In this document: piece after piece, positions 38,501-50,318 of the stretch
Numbering within the stretch: position 1 is the first letter of the stretch
Layout: every line of letters begins with the position of its first letter
Assembly (NCBI GenBank): GCA_030267565.1
Contig: BRXU01000013.1
Location: forward strand, 660,001 to 724,000
Direction of reading: 5' to 3'
Source of the DNA: Pleodorina starrii
Lineage: Eukaryota; Chlorophyta; Chlorophyceae; Chlamydomonadales; Volvocaceae
Length of the DNA stretch: 64,000 bases
Position numbers and translations under genes: made by a program
Notes under the pieces: model-generated
The model's database searches: none
The model's input: the letters and a program-made list of their open reading frames with translations, nothing else
What the model was told of the DNA's origin: nothing

Positions 38501-38791
38501 AAAGAGTAAGCCCTCAAAAAGCGAAACCTGACGGCAGTTCGATTCCACGCGGACACGCGGCAGACAGCTCAGCGCCATGCGGGACCAGGGCATGCGCTGA
38601 CTGACGCCACCGCCACCACCACCACCACCACGGGCCCGGAGAGGGCATGTGCGCCCCATGAAGCGTTCTCTATGACTTCGGCCGAGGAGGAGCGCGGCGC
38701 AAAAAACCGCACATCCGCCGCAAGGCGCACACTACCGCCGCCACTCCGGCCACCGCCGCCGCCGCCGCAGCAGCAAATATCTAGGTCTGCA
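32501..38791. other. About 6.3 kb with no recognised gene between the kinase and RRM genes
   Basis: The first few hundred bases must include the kinase 3' UTR. No TGTAA (the usual algal poly(A) signal) was found near the stop; AATAAA occurs at 33024-33029. Open frames such as 33279-33680 (+), 34162-34575 (+) and 36579-36875 (-) have no domain or splice context I recognise. Other features are a duplicated 29-bp hairpin at 35759-35816, a CTGC run at 37317-37345 and an A/T-rich TATATAAAAAAAG string near 37108. Decayed transposon sequence is possible but not shown. Confidence 0.45.
35759..35816. repeat. 29-bp x 2 repeat, each with a perfect 5-bp hairpin
   Basis: TGCGCCTTGCGCACCCGCAC followed by a run of A occurs twice, offset by 29 bp (35759 and 35788). 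TGCGC-CTT-GCGCA is a perfect inverted repeat in each copy. Confidence 0.85.
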
Positions 38792-38796
38792 TTACA
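38792..38796 (-). terminator. Putative TGTAA poly(A) signal of the RRM gene
   Basis: TTACA on the plus strand reads TGTAA on the minus strand, 28 nt past the stop codon of the RRM gene. This is unusually close, so another signal further on is possible. Confidence 0.35.
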
Positions 38797-38823
38797 AAGA
38801 ACATTTGAATGTGCATACATTTT

Positions 38824-41800
38824 TCATTCGTTCAGGCGCTGCATCACCGCGAGCAGATTTGCGTTGGGCAGTGAGCCGCTCACGAACCCGTGCGGCTCGA
38901 AGCCGCCGGCCGCGCCCCCGCCCCTGCCGCTGTTGCTGCGATAACCTGCTGCCATGCCCGCACCCGCAGCCGCACCCGTGCCCGCGCTGCCGCCGCCCGT
39001 GGCGCCTCCTCTCGGACCTGGAACGCGGCCGCCTCCGTAGCCGCCGGCACTCCCTGCGCCCCGACCGCCTCCCGGGTACCGATTACCCCGAAACCCGGCG
39101 CCATTGCCGCCCGAGCCGCCGCCACCGCCACCGGAGGCTGGGGCCCTGCTCCCGCCACCGCGCCGGTGCCAACCCGGCCCCGTGCCAGCGCCCTCGAAAG
39201 CACCGACATCAGCGCCAGCGAGGGAACCGACCGAACCCGGCTCCAGGCCAGGGACAGGGCCACAAGGACCCCGGCCCATGGCCCAGCGTGGCCCCGAGGC
39301 AACGACAGGAGCCGCCGCTGCAACTGTAGCAGCAGAAGGGGGCCGCTCCCCGGGCGGACCAGTGGCATGCTGCGGAGGGCAGCCTCCTTCCCACGGCGCT
39401 GGTGCCAGGCCGCCGCCGGTGCCGGCGCCGGCCGTGTGCAGGACTGCCGTCGGGCCGACCAGGCCGACAGCGGCCGCCGCAGGCGGCGGCGCAGGAACGG
39501 GCGCGGAGGGAGCAACAGCGGTAGCCTCGACAGCCCCTACTGCGCTGCTCCTGCTGCTGTTGCTGCCGTCAGAACGGGACCTGGGCATGGCCCAGGCTGC
39601 CGCCGCCCCGCTCCTGCTCGAGCCAGTCTCAAACCCGGCCTGCTTCCGCGGCTGCTGCTGCTGTGGCTGCTGTCGGTGCTGGTGCTGCCGCTGTTGGTGG
39701 TTATTCGCCTTTGGGCCAGCGACCGCGCAGCCCGCCAGCACAACAGGTGGAGCGAGCAGCGGCGGAGGAGCGGCGGCAGCCAGCGACGTCTGACAAACGC
39801 CAGTGGTTCTTTGCAGCGCCTGTTGGCGCTGCTCCTGCATCTGCTGCTGCTGCTGGAAATGCTGCTGGGGACGCTGGAACTCTCCGCGAGTCTGCAGCTG
39901 CCCATAGCTGTGCGGCTGGTTTCGGAGGTCGGCGCCTTCGCGCTGCAGCACAGTAGCGGGCGCACCCGGGCGGCTGGCGTCATCATCGTCGTCGTTCTCC
40001 AGCAGCTGCAGGATCATAGGTTCCAGATCCAGAGGATCCAGATCCGCAGAATCCAGATCCGCAGACTCCTCCCCGGGATCCTGCACGCCATCCGAGCTGC
40101 CGCGGCCCAAGAACAGCTCCGCCGACCCCCTGGCACTCACGCCCGAGGCAGCCGCAGCCGCGAAGGGCATGCCGAGGTGCGCCGCGGCCAGGAAATGCGA
40201 ATCCGCCACCTCGGGGCCCTGGCCTCGCAGCAGCTCATATTCCGGGTCCAAGCTGCCCGCGCGCCAGCCCAAGAGCCCCGGTAGCAGCGACGAGGCGAGC
40301 GGCACCGAGCTGCCCGCACGGAAGACGTCCGAGCTTGTACCTCCTGCAGAGGGCCGCACGTGACGCGCACGCGGGCGCACCGGTTTTCGTCATCGACAAC
40401 GTTCTCGACAACGGACGATCTGGTTCAGACCAAGGCTGATCCGTTGCACGGGCAGGCGCGGGGTCTTGGAATGTCCACTACAACCACCACCACCCGGTCA
40501 GGATGGGGCGTCAGCAGCGGCGTGGCCAGATGAGCTTGGGGAGCAGGCTTGCGTGGTTGCCTTGTTGCGAGTGAATTTCTACCTACCAACCAAAAGTTTG
40601 CGACCGTTCCCAGAGCAGCCAAAGGTTTACCTCCCTTCAGACAGTCAGCGTTAGCGTTCGCTGTCCCAACCCCCCCCTGCGGTCCTCACCTGCGGTCCCC
40701 ATCAGCAGTTGCAGCGACAGCACCGTCGAGGTCGGCGTGGGCGATGTAGAGGGCAGGCAACCTGAAGACAGCGGCTGCGGCGGAAATGGGTGCGCACGAG
40801 GCCCAGCCACACTGCCCCCGCCATTCTTTTCAAACAAGGCGTGCTGCTGCTGCTGCGGCGGCGGCGGCATTGGCTGCTGCTGCAAGTGCGGCATTGGCTG
40901 CGACTGCCGTTGAAGGAGCGGCGGCGGCTGTTGCTGCGGCCACTGCTGCGGCTCTCTGCGCTGTTGCTGCAGCTGCTGTTGCTGTGCCAGCTGTTGAATC
41001 TCCGGTGCCCCGTCACGACGACCTTGCTGCAGCAGCTGCTGCTGCCGATGGTGAACCGGCTGCGCAACGGAGGAGGCGCTGTGCTGCTGCTGCGGCGTCG
41101 CCGCCTGCAACAGCTGTTGCTGCTGTCCCAGCTGCGGCGCAAATCGAAGGCCTACCCACTGCTGCTGCTGCTGCTGTTGCGGCGCTTGTTTCTGTTGGAA
41201 TGCAGCCGGTGCCACCTGCTGAAGCACCTGAGCGCTGAGGTTCGGTGGGTGGCTCAGTGGATACGCCGCTATCCACGGCTGCTGCTGCTGCAGCTGCGGC
41301 TGCGACTGCTGCGGCGGCAGCAGCTGCTGCTGCAGCTGCTGGGAGCAGTGCGCCACGGGCAATTGCAGGTGAGCCGGCAGGCCGCTTTGCGACGGGCCGC
41401 CAGGGTAACTCCCACGGCGCTCGGCGCCAGAGCCCCGTCCGTCCAGCGCAGAACCGGATGCGCCATCAGCCCACGCCGGACGCGGGGGCGGAGGCCCCGG
41501 CGGATGGAATCCCGGCGCGATGTCGGGCCCCGCCGCTTGCGGAGAGTGCTGCAATAGACGGGGACGCACAACGCCGCCGCCCAGGGCAGCAGGACCGCCG
41601 GCCCCACCGCCGCAGCTCGCGCCGCCGCCACTGACCGCCGGGCCGCCACTGGCCGCCGCGCTACCGGGCCCGCCGTCACGAGCGCCGCCGCTGCCCCCGC
41701 CGTTGCACACAGTCGCAAAGGCGCCGCCCTGTGCAGGCGGGTACTGACGCTGCTGCTGCTGCTGCTGCCCGCGGCGGTGTTGGTCGTGCTGGTGCCGGTG

Positions 41801-43900
41801 GAACTGGTGGATGTACCAGGAGGACGACGGGGGGGCGGAGGCGCTGTGCAGGTGGGCCAGGTGAGCACTGCGCCCAAACCCAGCAGACGCGTGAGCTGCG
41901 TTCCAGCCTGAGGGCTGCTGCGAAGCCGGCGGAGGCGGAGGCACCCGCAGGGCTGCCGTCGCTTGACCGCGGCCGGCACGGCCGTGCGGGCCCGCCGCCG
42001 CCAGGGCTGCGCGGGAGCCGTGGGCCGTTGACCGAGAGCCCCTGGCCACCGACCCCGAGGGCTGCCAGGACGTCTGAAGCTGATTCACGGGGCCGTCGAG
42101 CGCTGGCACAGGCGGCTGGCTCGCCGACGGCGGCGGATGCGGGGAGGTTGCCCCGGCTCCGCGGCTGTGCGGAATGGTCCGTGGCAGTCGCTGCGGCTGC
42201 GGCTGCTGAACCGAAGGCGGTTGGCGACAGGCGCTGTTCGGCAGCGGCGCGCCGGCATGCGCGCTCACCGCCGTTGCGACGCTCGAGCTGCCGGTCTGGG
42301 TCGCGGCCGACTGGGTCGAGCCCATCAGCATGCGCGGCTCGGCGCTGCCCTCCCGGGAGCACCAGCCGCCGGCGCTGAGCCCCGACACGCGGCCAGACCC
42401 AGACCCAGATCCAGATCCTGAGCACACAGACCCCGGCGCAGAATTCGACGCAGACCCATGCCCTGAGCCGGACACTGAGCTGTAGCTCGTGACCGAGCGT
42501 GGCGAGCCCGTGTTCGCGCCGCACTCCCCGTCCTGCTGGGCCTCGGGCTGCTGCTGCTGCTGTCTCGTTTCAGGCGCCTGTGATGGAGCTGGCGCAAGCG
42601 GCGACGGCGGCAGGTGCGCCAGATCGGATGGCACAGCAGGGCTCTGTGCCCGCTCCGCAATGACGCACTCCTGCGGCTGTACTACAGCAACTCCGGTCCC
42701 TGGGCTCAGGTCGACAAGAGCCGCCGCCGCGCCGGAAAGGGCGTCGCCCGTGTGCCGCCGTTGGCGGCCAGCCGCTGCATGCGAGGTAGCAGCACCCTGT
42801 CCGCCTTGCGGCTTGGCTGCCGACCGGCAACCCAGTCGCTCCTGGAGACCATGGCCCCCCTGTTGTTGCTGCTGCGGTATATGGTGGTGGTGCTGATACT
42901 GGGGGTAACGCCCGTGCTCCGAGTTCGGCCGCTGCTCGTGTTGCTTGCCCGGCTTGCGGCGCCGAGGGCCCGGGAAGGGCCCCGGGGCTGGCCCGGCAGG
43001 AAGGCTCGTCTGCTTCGCGAGCACCGCGACGGCGGTCTGCAACAGCTCTAGCTGTTGCGGTGGGGCGCTGTTCGACCGCGCGGGCGCTTGGTCCGCCGCT
43101 GACGCTGGCGCGTCACCTCCCGCTGCGGCCGCGGCCGCGCGGCAGGTGGCGGCCGGATGCGCATCGGTCGCTGGCGGCTGCACGTGCGAGATTGAAAAGT
43201 CGCCGTCGCCGTCGGCTGGCTCGTTGGGGGGAGTGGAAGTGGATGAAGACACACAGCTGTATTCGTCGACGTAGCAAGCGCTGTGGCAGTCCGTGCACAC
43301 CCGGACGCCCAGCGTTCGGCAGCCCACCTGCGCACGCCGGAAATACCTCAAATGGTCACTTAACGACCAAGAAGCGGGAAGTCGGTCTAGCCGGACGAGC
43401 ACACGACGGTCCTGAAACGTGAACAACTTGGTACTCCCCCCGCCCGCACTATACGTGCCTACTCATGCGCCTTTGCCCGAGATCTCGAGAAGGAACACCA
43501 AAACCCTTGCCTGCAGCTTGTTGTTCAGGGAGTCTGCGATGGCGTCCAAGTCCGAGGTTGAAGGGGAGCCGTTCAGCGTGATAAAGCCATAACCCTTGTT
43601 CTTCAAGCTGTTTTGTGGTATCACACTGCACTTGGAAACTTGGAGCACAAACGGATGCAGGCGTAGCTGCGACAGGATAATCTTCTCCACGTCCTCCTTG
43701 GGCAACCGCGGCGGGATTCGGTTGATGAAGAGATGATGGCCCCCATGAGAAGACAGCGCGATCAGCTCGGGCTCCAGCAGTCGCCCGCTGACGGCCACAG
43801 CCGTCGCCTGAAAGCCGACCACGGGCGCAGGCGACACCAAAACGCCACCAGCATCACCGCCGCCCATGCCTACGCTCAATGTTATCAGCGGGCCGCCCAC
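38824..43900 (-). CDS. RRM protein with Gln-rich and Gly/Arg-rich tails, 3 exons, 1543 aa
   Basis: Exons 43900-43511, 43411-40690 and 40343-38824; the phases join (0, then 1). The start is the ATG at 43900; a second ATG lies 11 codons on. Residues about 50-140 form one RRM: beta-1/RNP2 LFINRIP, helix KEDVEKIILSQL, beta-3/RNP1 KGYGFITL, helix SDLDAIADSLNNKL, and beta-4 RRVLVRL, which is supplied by exon 2. A Cys/His patch follows (VGCRTLGVRVCTDCHSAC). Then come about 750 residues rich in Gln, Pro, Ser and His, and a third exon with an acidic patch (ENDDDDDASR), more Gln, and RGG/GGR-like Gly-Arg segments. This is an hnRNP-like layout: sequence-specific RNA binding plus disordered tails. Its RNA target is unknown. 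Intron 1 uses GC-AG (CAG|GCAAGG) or else AGG|GTTTTG; intron 2 is CAG|GTGAGG. Confidence 0.75.
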
Positions 43901-46104
43901 TTGGCGCGTGGGCGGCCCTTTAACGCCGGGACGAGAGGGTCATCCGTGTAAGCTGCGGCCTCCGGTGGACAAGGGCCGCTGCTGCAGATGACATTTTTAA
44001 ACCTACTTGAGGAATGGGCCTATGAAGTTTACCCCGTCGTCACCGGTGTCAACTTGGGGTCTGAGCGTGATTCGTGACAGAGTTGCGTAGGGTGTGTCGC
44101 AGCACAGAAGGCGCGATCCCCTGCTCCTCTTGAAGAGCAGCAAGCGCAACTATTTGTTTTGCCGCGACACTGGGAACACGTCAAGACTCTACAACAGGCA
44201 CCATGTACGACACGGCGTTGGTCGAAAGGCGCCCTTCTCGAAAGCCAACGCTTTCATGAGCAGCGTAGGCAAGACTTTTTAGTGTTTATTATTCCTGATT
44301 GTGGACGTGTTTCAGCCCGTGACGCGAACTGTGCCGCCTGCAGTCCGAGCCCGGCGGTGCGCGCCCCGGGACCCACAGGCAGGCGGACAGGCAGGCAGGG
44401 CGGAGTGAGGCAGCTGAGCGTGCGAACGAGGGACGTGGATTGACCCTTCCATCGTAGTTTCATCCGAGTCTCGGTGTATCCATGTGTGTTAATATCTAAA
44501 GGGGTGGGACCCCGATATCAAAATGCGGTACGCCAGCCCCTACGCATGGCATTTCGAACGCGCCCCTTACCTGCAAGCCGCACCCGACGTCCCCGCAACC
44601 GTCAGCCGCCTGTGGCCCGACAATCAGCCGCCTGTTGACGGAACCCGCAGTCGGCGGCAGGAGATCGATGTGGCCACGGTACGGCAGCAGCGTCAGCGGC
44701 GCGCAGCCATTCCCGTTGTGCTTGCCCTTGTGACCAATCCCTAAAGCTCAGCCCTCTTGATAAGTGATGGCATAAGGATATGTGTTGGGAAAGGATTGGT
44801 GTGCGGACAGGATGGATGTCGGGAAGGGCCCGTTTGTGGGAAAACTGAAAGATGTAGAGCGCATGTCGTCGGTCTGGCCAAGTGGGCGGCCCCCAAGATC
44901 CCACAAGAGAGCGTAGATGCGCTCTCCCGGCCGTGTTGCTGAATCCGTCAGGATCCGTCCACCAATGCCGCCTCCATTCCATCGCTGCAGTTTCATCTTC
45001 ACTTTTGTGCACCTTCCTGCATGCCCAGACGCCTTCATCGGCTCACTATTTCACTGCCTCATGCCTTTGTTGGGGCTGTACAATCTGTACGACATACATG
45101 CGCGGGCCGGTACTGAATACCCACCACCCAACGGATGGTCCGTGGTGGGAAGTTTTACGCATGACGAGCAAAGCCCTCCCCCCCCTGCACGCTCAGGAGT
45201 CCACCCTGTTGCCTAAGGAGGTGTTGCACCCCAAGTGTCGTACATGCAGCTGACTTGTCATCTGACCCGGCACTGACCGAAGACACGCAGCCCACCACCC
45301 AACCCAACCCCAACTCAGCCCCCGAGTCCACCCGGCACCGGCCACCGAGGGTCTAGTCAAAGGGAGATAGAGATACATCCGCAGCGCCGCAGGAAGCACG
45401 CCGTCTTATCGGTTCTCCCCGTCTTCGTCTGTAAACACTGCGCTCTGGGCCTGAAGCGCATGTCCCGTCCCGCACCAGCCCCAGGCCCTACCAGGCAGTC
45501 GAGTCAAGGACTGGACGTCAGCACCTGCCTTACACCTTTTGCCGCGGACACTGCAGCCGCTGCTGTGTACTCAGGCGCCAGCTGACCCGCTGACCCGCTG
45601 GCTCGACCCTCTCCTATCCTATTCTAACCAGGGTCTTACAAGGAGCCCCCACGGTATCTTCTTTTCACCCCACGTTATCAATCAGCAACAAATGCAGCAA
45701 TTTGCGATCCTTCGTCCAGAACAGACCACTTCCATCCCGGAGGCAGCAAAGCGAGAGGAGCCTCCTTTACATCCTCCATACATCGACCCACGAGGCCGAC
45801 CGCCGTGTGTGGGGTGCCTCTAGCGGGCGACTGGTTCATCCTTGCAAGGCACTGGAGGCCTCTGCTTCCGGAGGCGCGGCGGTCAAACCTGCCGCCTCGG
45901 GCCCCGCCAAGCAGGTGCCGGGGATGCACCCGAGGACGGTCTGCCAGCGGGGGCTGTACTGTGTGGCCCCCAACCGGAGACCAGGCAGCGAGGCGCCGAC
46001 AGGCCCAGCGAATGTGCTCTGCCTTGCCTCTGCCAGTATCTGCGTCATCGCAATGCGGTGAGGGGTTTACCTAATTTAAGGGACTGCCGGCAGCGCCGCT
46101 TTCG
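43901..46104. other. Intergenic region, no gene recognised
   Basis: Should hold the RRM gene promoter on its left and the 3' flank of the small plastid gene on its right. Small open frames at 44523-44744 (+, 73 codons, starting MRYASPYAWHF) and 44748-45038 (-, 96 codons) show no domain or convincing splice partners. They are not called as genes. Confidence 0.5.
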
Positions 46105-46109
46105 TTACA
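46105..46109 (-). terminator. TGTAA poly(A) signal of the small plastid membrane protein gene
   Basis: TTACA on plus reads TGTAA on minus, 139 nt past the stop at 46248. The spacing is normal for a Chlamydomonas-type 3' UTR. Confidence 0.6.
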
Positions 46110-46247
46110 CTTGTTACGAGTTGCCGGCCCCTGCTGGGAGAGGCTGGGCTGAGCTGGGCTGGGCTGGGCTGGGTGCACATGCCAACCGGAGGCCGCCCGG
46201 AGGTGCGTCGCCGCATAGGCGAGTGCTGCTGTGCGCAAGTGGGGCGG

Positions 46248-47200
46248 TCAGAAGAAGCGCGTCTTGAAGACGAGGATTGAGAAGATGTTTCCGAAGATGG
46301 CTAGCGCGGCCATGATGTAAACGTAGTCCTGCGAATGCGGGGCCGAGCGTGTGCGGGGAAGAGGGGGATGGGGGGACACCACGCATGGGTCGAGTGTATA
46401 TGTATGTGTGCAAGGGGGTGGGCTAGACCGGAGATGCCGGGGGGCGAGGCGCTGCTCGCAAACTCGCGACGTCGGTGGGACCGATGTTATCAATGGGTGG
46501 TGGGTCGGGGCGAAACGACAGGCGCTTGTAGGCTGCGTGTAGGCAACTGCCGTGCCCTGGCGGCGGAACAGGCCGGGGAACGAGGTCCACCGTGCAAGCA
46601 GGGCACAATCTTTGCCTTCCCACCCCCCTCGCGCGGCCGCCCGCCGCCCGTATCGTTTTGATTCCGCGGTGCGGTGTAATGCGGTCGGTGATGCGCTCAC
46701 CAGGAACTTGGCCTGTGGGTTGAGCTTCTCGCGGTACACGTTGAAGAGCGCATACACGACAACGGGAGTGAGAAGGAGCACGGCCTCCCCCGCTCCGAAA
46801 CCAGCGGCGCTAGACGCGGCGCCAGCGGCCGCGGTCGCCTCCGTGACATCCTCCGCTCGCGCCGCGGCGGTCGACACCAGCGCGGACACCGCCAGGCCGG
46901 CCACGCCCGGCGCCGCACAGCCTGAAAGAAATAGTGTGGACATGCGCTAATTATTCCCTGAGAGCTGAAGTCCAACGGCGCCCCGCACGGGTATGACCGC
47001 ATGATGAATTACGACGAAATGGCAGCGACCATTTCCGCACCTTTTACGAGATCTGTTTCGGCAGCGGAAGCATTATTGTGAGATTGAGCCCGGACTACCG
47101 ACAGACGGCAGGCGAAGCGCGGCCCTCCGCGAGCCAGTCCGCGGACCGGTGTCGAGGCGCAGACCGCTGAGCGCGAAAGCGAAAACGTGGAAGCTGCCAT
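46248..47200 (-). CDS. Small plastid-targeted two-TM membrane protein, 153 aa, 3 exons
   Basis: Exons 47200-47041, 46921-46701 and 46328-46248, GT-AG, phases 1 and 0. Residues 1-38 look like a chloroplast transit peptide (MAASTFSLSRSAVCASTPVR, Ser/Ala/Arg-rich, no acids). A second hydrophobic stretch ends in an AxA-like site (LAVSALVSTAAARA, then ED), as in bipartite thylakoid targeting. The mature part would have two membrane helices: LLLTPVVVYALFNVY, then after REKLNPQAKFLD, YIMAALAIFGNIFSILVF. The C-terminus is KTRFF. The form suggests a small thylakoid membrane subunit or assembly factor. I do not recognise the family. It lies head to head with THF1, which supports a photosynthetic role (inference). 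Confidence 0.78.
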
Positions 47201-47566
47201 TTTATTAACGGATCTGTCTGTCTAGTGTAAGCTTAGTGTAAGCGGGAGCTCAGGCGTCGAAAAGATCGAGAGTGACGGTTCCGGAGCAGCGTTGTGCGTC
47301 GATTGCTTCTCTTCGGATATGCCTTCTCACAATATTCATATTATTAACACATCGCATCACAGAACAAGCTTGGAGCAAAAGCGCTGAGAGGCACGGTCTC
47401 GGAGCCGGTGTGGTACTGTTGAACTCCGACCACCCAGGTTTTGCGTCACGCCGAAGCCACATTCCACAAAAATTCCGCAAAGCTCCCATTGCTGTATTTG
47501 GCATCGCTCAGTGATTGATCTTTCACTCAACGTGTTTACGGTATTTTCTTCCAACTCACCACAAAA
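47201..47566. promoter_or_regulatory. Shared divergent promoter region of the two plastid genes
   Basis: 366 bp separate the start codons of the minus-strand small membrane protein and plus-strand THF1. It must contain both 5' UTRs and start sites. A direct repeat TAGTGTAAGCT (47223 and 47234) is the only distinct element seen. No clear TATA box was identified. Confidence 0.55.
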
Positions 47567-50318
47567 ATGCTCGTGTCTCTCCAGCGCCGCGCAACGGTTA
47601 CGGCTGCCGCCCCAAGGTAGTTAGTCTGGAATATTGTGGTCAATTAGCACACTCGCTGAGGCAATGTCCCACATCGCAGGGCCAAGCCTGCGCCCGCGCG
47701 CCTGGCGAGGGCTGGACGTGCGGTCGCGGTGCAAGTCCTGGCAGGTAGGCCCAGCCCCAGGGAGCCTCCGACGCCCGCTAAAGGCCATCCAATAATCAGT
47801 TCTTTGTGATTTGCAGCCAGCTTCGCACCGCCGACCGTCTCACAGACGAAGGCGAAGTTTTTTGAGGGTTACAGCAAGCCCATCGCCAGCATTTACAGCA
47901 CAGTGCTGCAGGAGCTCCTCGTGCAGCAGCACTTCATGCGGTACAGCAAGAACTACGTTTACAACGAGGTGCGCTGGCTCACTCGCGTAGGAGTGTGCGC
48001 GGATAGGTGTGGCGCGCCATGCGCGCGCGTCTACCGGCCTCGTCGTAGAGTGTGCTTTGTACATTCGAAATAAGTAATGTCACCTCATTCACGATTGCAT
48101 CCACGCGCTCTTCGGATTTGCAGATTTTCGCCCTGGGATTCGTGAGCGTCTATGAGCAGATCTTGGAGAGCCTGCCCCAAGAGGAGCGCGACGCCATTTT
48201 CGTGTCTTACATTACAGCTCTTGGTGAGGAGCCAGAGACCTACAAGCGCGACGCGGAGCGCATTGAGAAGGCCGCCAGCGGGCTGACCGGGCCGGATGCG
48301 CTCACGCCGGACGCAGACGGCAACGATGTCCAGGTGCGTTGACCGGCTTACGGTCTTTTGGGCGCACGGAAAGGGTTGGGGTCGTGTGGTGAGGTGAGGT
48401 GAGGGCGGAAGGGGAGCGTTCAGTGGGTCCAGTGCGCCGTGTTGCCGTACGACGAGTTTGCCAGTTGCCGACGGATGGGCTCTGGGACCGCCGCTAGCGC
48501 ATTTGTGTTCAGCGGGTACCCGCGAACCTTCGCAAAAAGGCAGCGAAGGACGCTCAGCACCGGAAAAACAATGGCGATCGGCACTGCCGGATTCGCCCTC
48601 GGCTTATGACCCCTGGACCTGGCTCTGGCGACGCAACGAATAAGCATCGGACGAAGCGTCTTCGGTTACAAAAAACCTCAAGTACTGTGCGCTCCAATTA
48701 GTTGCTAAGAGTGGAAAGCTAACTGCGGACTCCCGGGGGTGAGTGGGGCCTCCCTAGCCCAGCGTGCTGCTGGCGCTGCAACCCGGCGGGGGGGCCGGCG
48801 AACACTGGGTGCTGCGTAATGAAGTTGCCGACGCAGCAATGGCAGTGGCGGTGGCTGCGTTGTTCTGAACGGAACGGACCTGCTGTAACCTCACGCTACC
48901 GGGGCGGGAGGCCGTGCCAGCGAAAGGGATCTGGGGTTGTTTGCTACGAAAGGGGGGGTCATCCGGGCGGCACTGGCAGCCGTGCGCGTGGGAGCCTCCT
49001 GACGAAGACAGCGGTCAGGGGGAGGGTAGCTCAGGGGCTGATCAGGTCGGGGCCGGCGCAACGATCGGGTCGTGGTTCTGCGCCTGGCTCACCTCGCCTC
49101 AACTCACCTCGCTTTCCCCTCTTGACCTCCAAGGTAGCGCTTTAACTCTGCGCTGCTTCATAAGGACTTGAAGATGGAGCCCCTTTCGCCCCCCCGTGAT
49201 AGAACCTCTCGTCTCATCCGTCCCAACCTGGCTAGCCACGGAATGCCGACCCGCCCCACATTGCCGTCCACCCGTCGCGGCCGGCCGCGCCTCCCCCATC
49301 AGCCCGTCCGCTTGAGACGTTGAAAGTGACTCCCAACGCGCTCGTTTGCCGTGCTGCGCAGCGCATTGCCATTCATCCGTGCCGCTGCGCTGCGTGTTCC
49401 ACACACGCCCTCCCCCCATCTCCCCCATCCCCCATCCCGTCCGCAGTGACTTATTGTTATATAAAGGTGCATATCACTCCCTGACCCCCATCCCTCCCCG
49501 CCGCCCCTTCTCCCCCTGCCCTACCGGCTCCTCTCCCTTCCAGTGACCCACCCATTTCGCCAACTCAACATCCCACCCTTTCCCCAACGAGCGCAGAAGG
49601 CCCTGGCCGCCATCAAGTCGGCCTCCGCCGCCGACGCCTTCGCCTACAACAAGTTTGTGGCCATCGGTCTGTTTCGGCTGCTGGAGCTCACGGGGGCCAA
49701 GGAGCCGGCCGCCCTGGAGCGACTGGTCAAGTCGGTGGGGATCAAGCCGGAGGCGGTCAACCGGGACCTGCTCATGTACAAGGTAGGGTGGGTGGCTGGG
49801 TGGGTTGCTGCGGGGCTGCTGGATAGGTGGAGGTAAGCTGGGTGGGTGGCCGGGTGAGCGGGTGGGTTGGGTGGGTGGGTAAGGGAGGACACTGGTCCGC
49901 CGATGGGTGAGATCCCCGTTTCGGGTGCGGAGGTCAGAAGAGGGGGGGACAAGGAGCGGACAAGGGGGGGAGGGCGCACGTATACAGGCGCGGCTCATAC
50001 ATGCCTGCGTCTCATCTTCCCACCAGTGCACACACAGTGCCATACACACAGTGGCCGGGCCGCACCCAAGCAACCCAGCCGCGTTCCACCAGCGGCGTCG
50101 CTTTGCGCTTCTGTCGGCTCCACCAACTTTTCCTTCCTCTTCACGCTGTCCCACGCTTCACGACGTGCCCTCAGAGCGTGCTGTCCAAGCTGGCTGCTGC
50201 CAAGGAGATGTTGCGCGAGTTTGTGGAGCGGGAGAAGCGGAAGCAGGCGGAGCGCGAGGCGGCGAAGGCGGCCAAGGCGGAGAGCAGCGACGCGCCCGCG
50301 CAGGCGGTGCCCCAGTAA
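47567..50318 (+). CDS. THF1: Thylakoid formation protein THF1 / Psb29, 268 aa, 6 exons
   Basis: Exons 47567-47616, 47680-47744, 47817-47968, 48124-48333, 49597-49782 and 50175-50318; all GT-AG and all phases join. Residues 1-38 form a transit peptide (MLVSLQRRATVTAAAPR, Arg/Ala-rich). The mature protein begins with the family signature PPTVSQTKAKFFEGY, then KPIASIYSTVLQELLVQQHF and FALGFVSVYEQILESL, with an all-helical body. The C-terminus is a charged, probably coiled helix (EMLREFVEREKRKQAEREAA) ending in a Ser/Ala tail. Length and layout match plant and cyanobacterial Thf1. Known roles of the family are thylakoid biogenesis, photosystem II assembly/repair and FtsH stability. The 1263-bp fourth intron is the longest. 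The first exon is only 50 nt; it was chosen because its phase and composition give a clean transit peptide. Confidence 0.92.

Noticed and set aside
38461..38565. Possible tRNA because of GTTCGATTCC near 38537
   Set aside because: The flanking bases do not form a T-stem (GGCAG against CCACG), and no matching D-arm, anticodon arm or acceptor stem was found.
44523..44744. A 73-codon plus-strand ORF starting MRYASPYAWHF
   Set aside because: No domain, no conserved composition and no splice partners that extend it. It is as likely to be chance as a gene.
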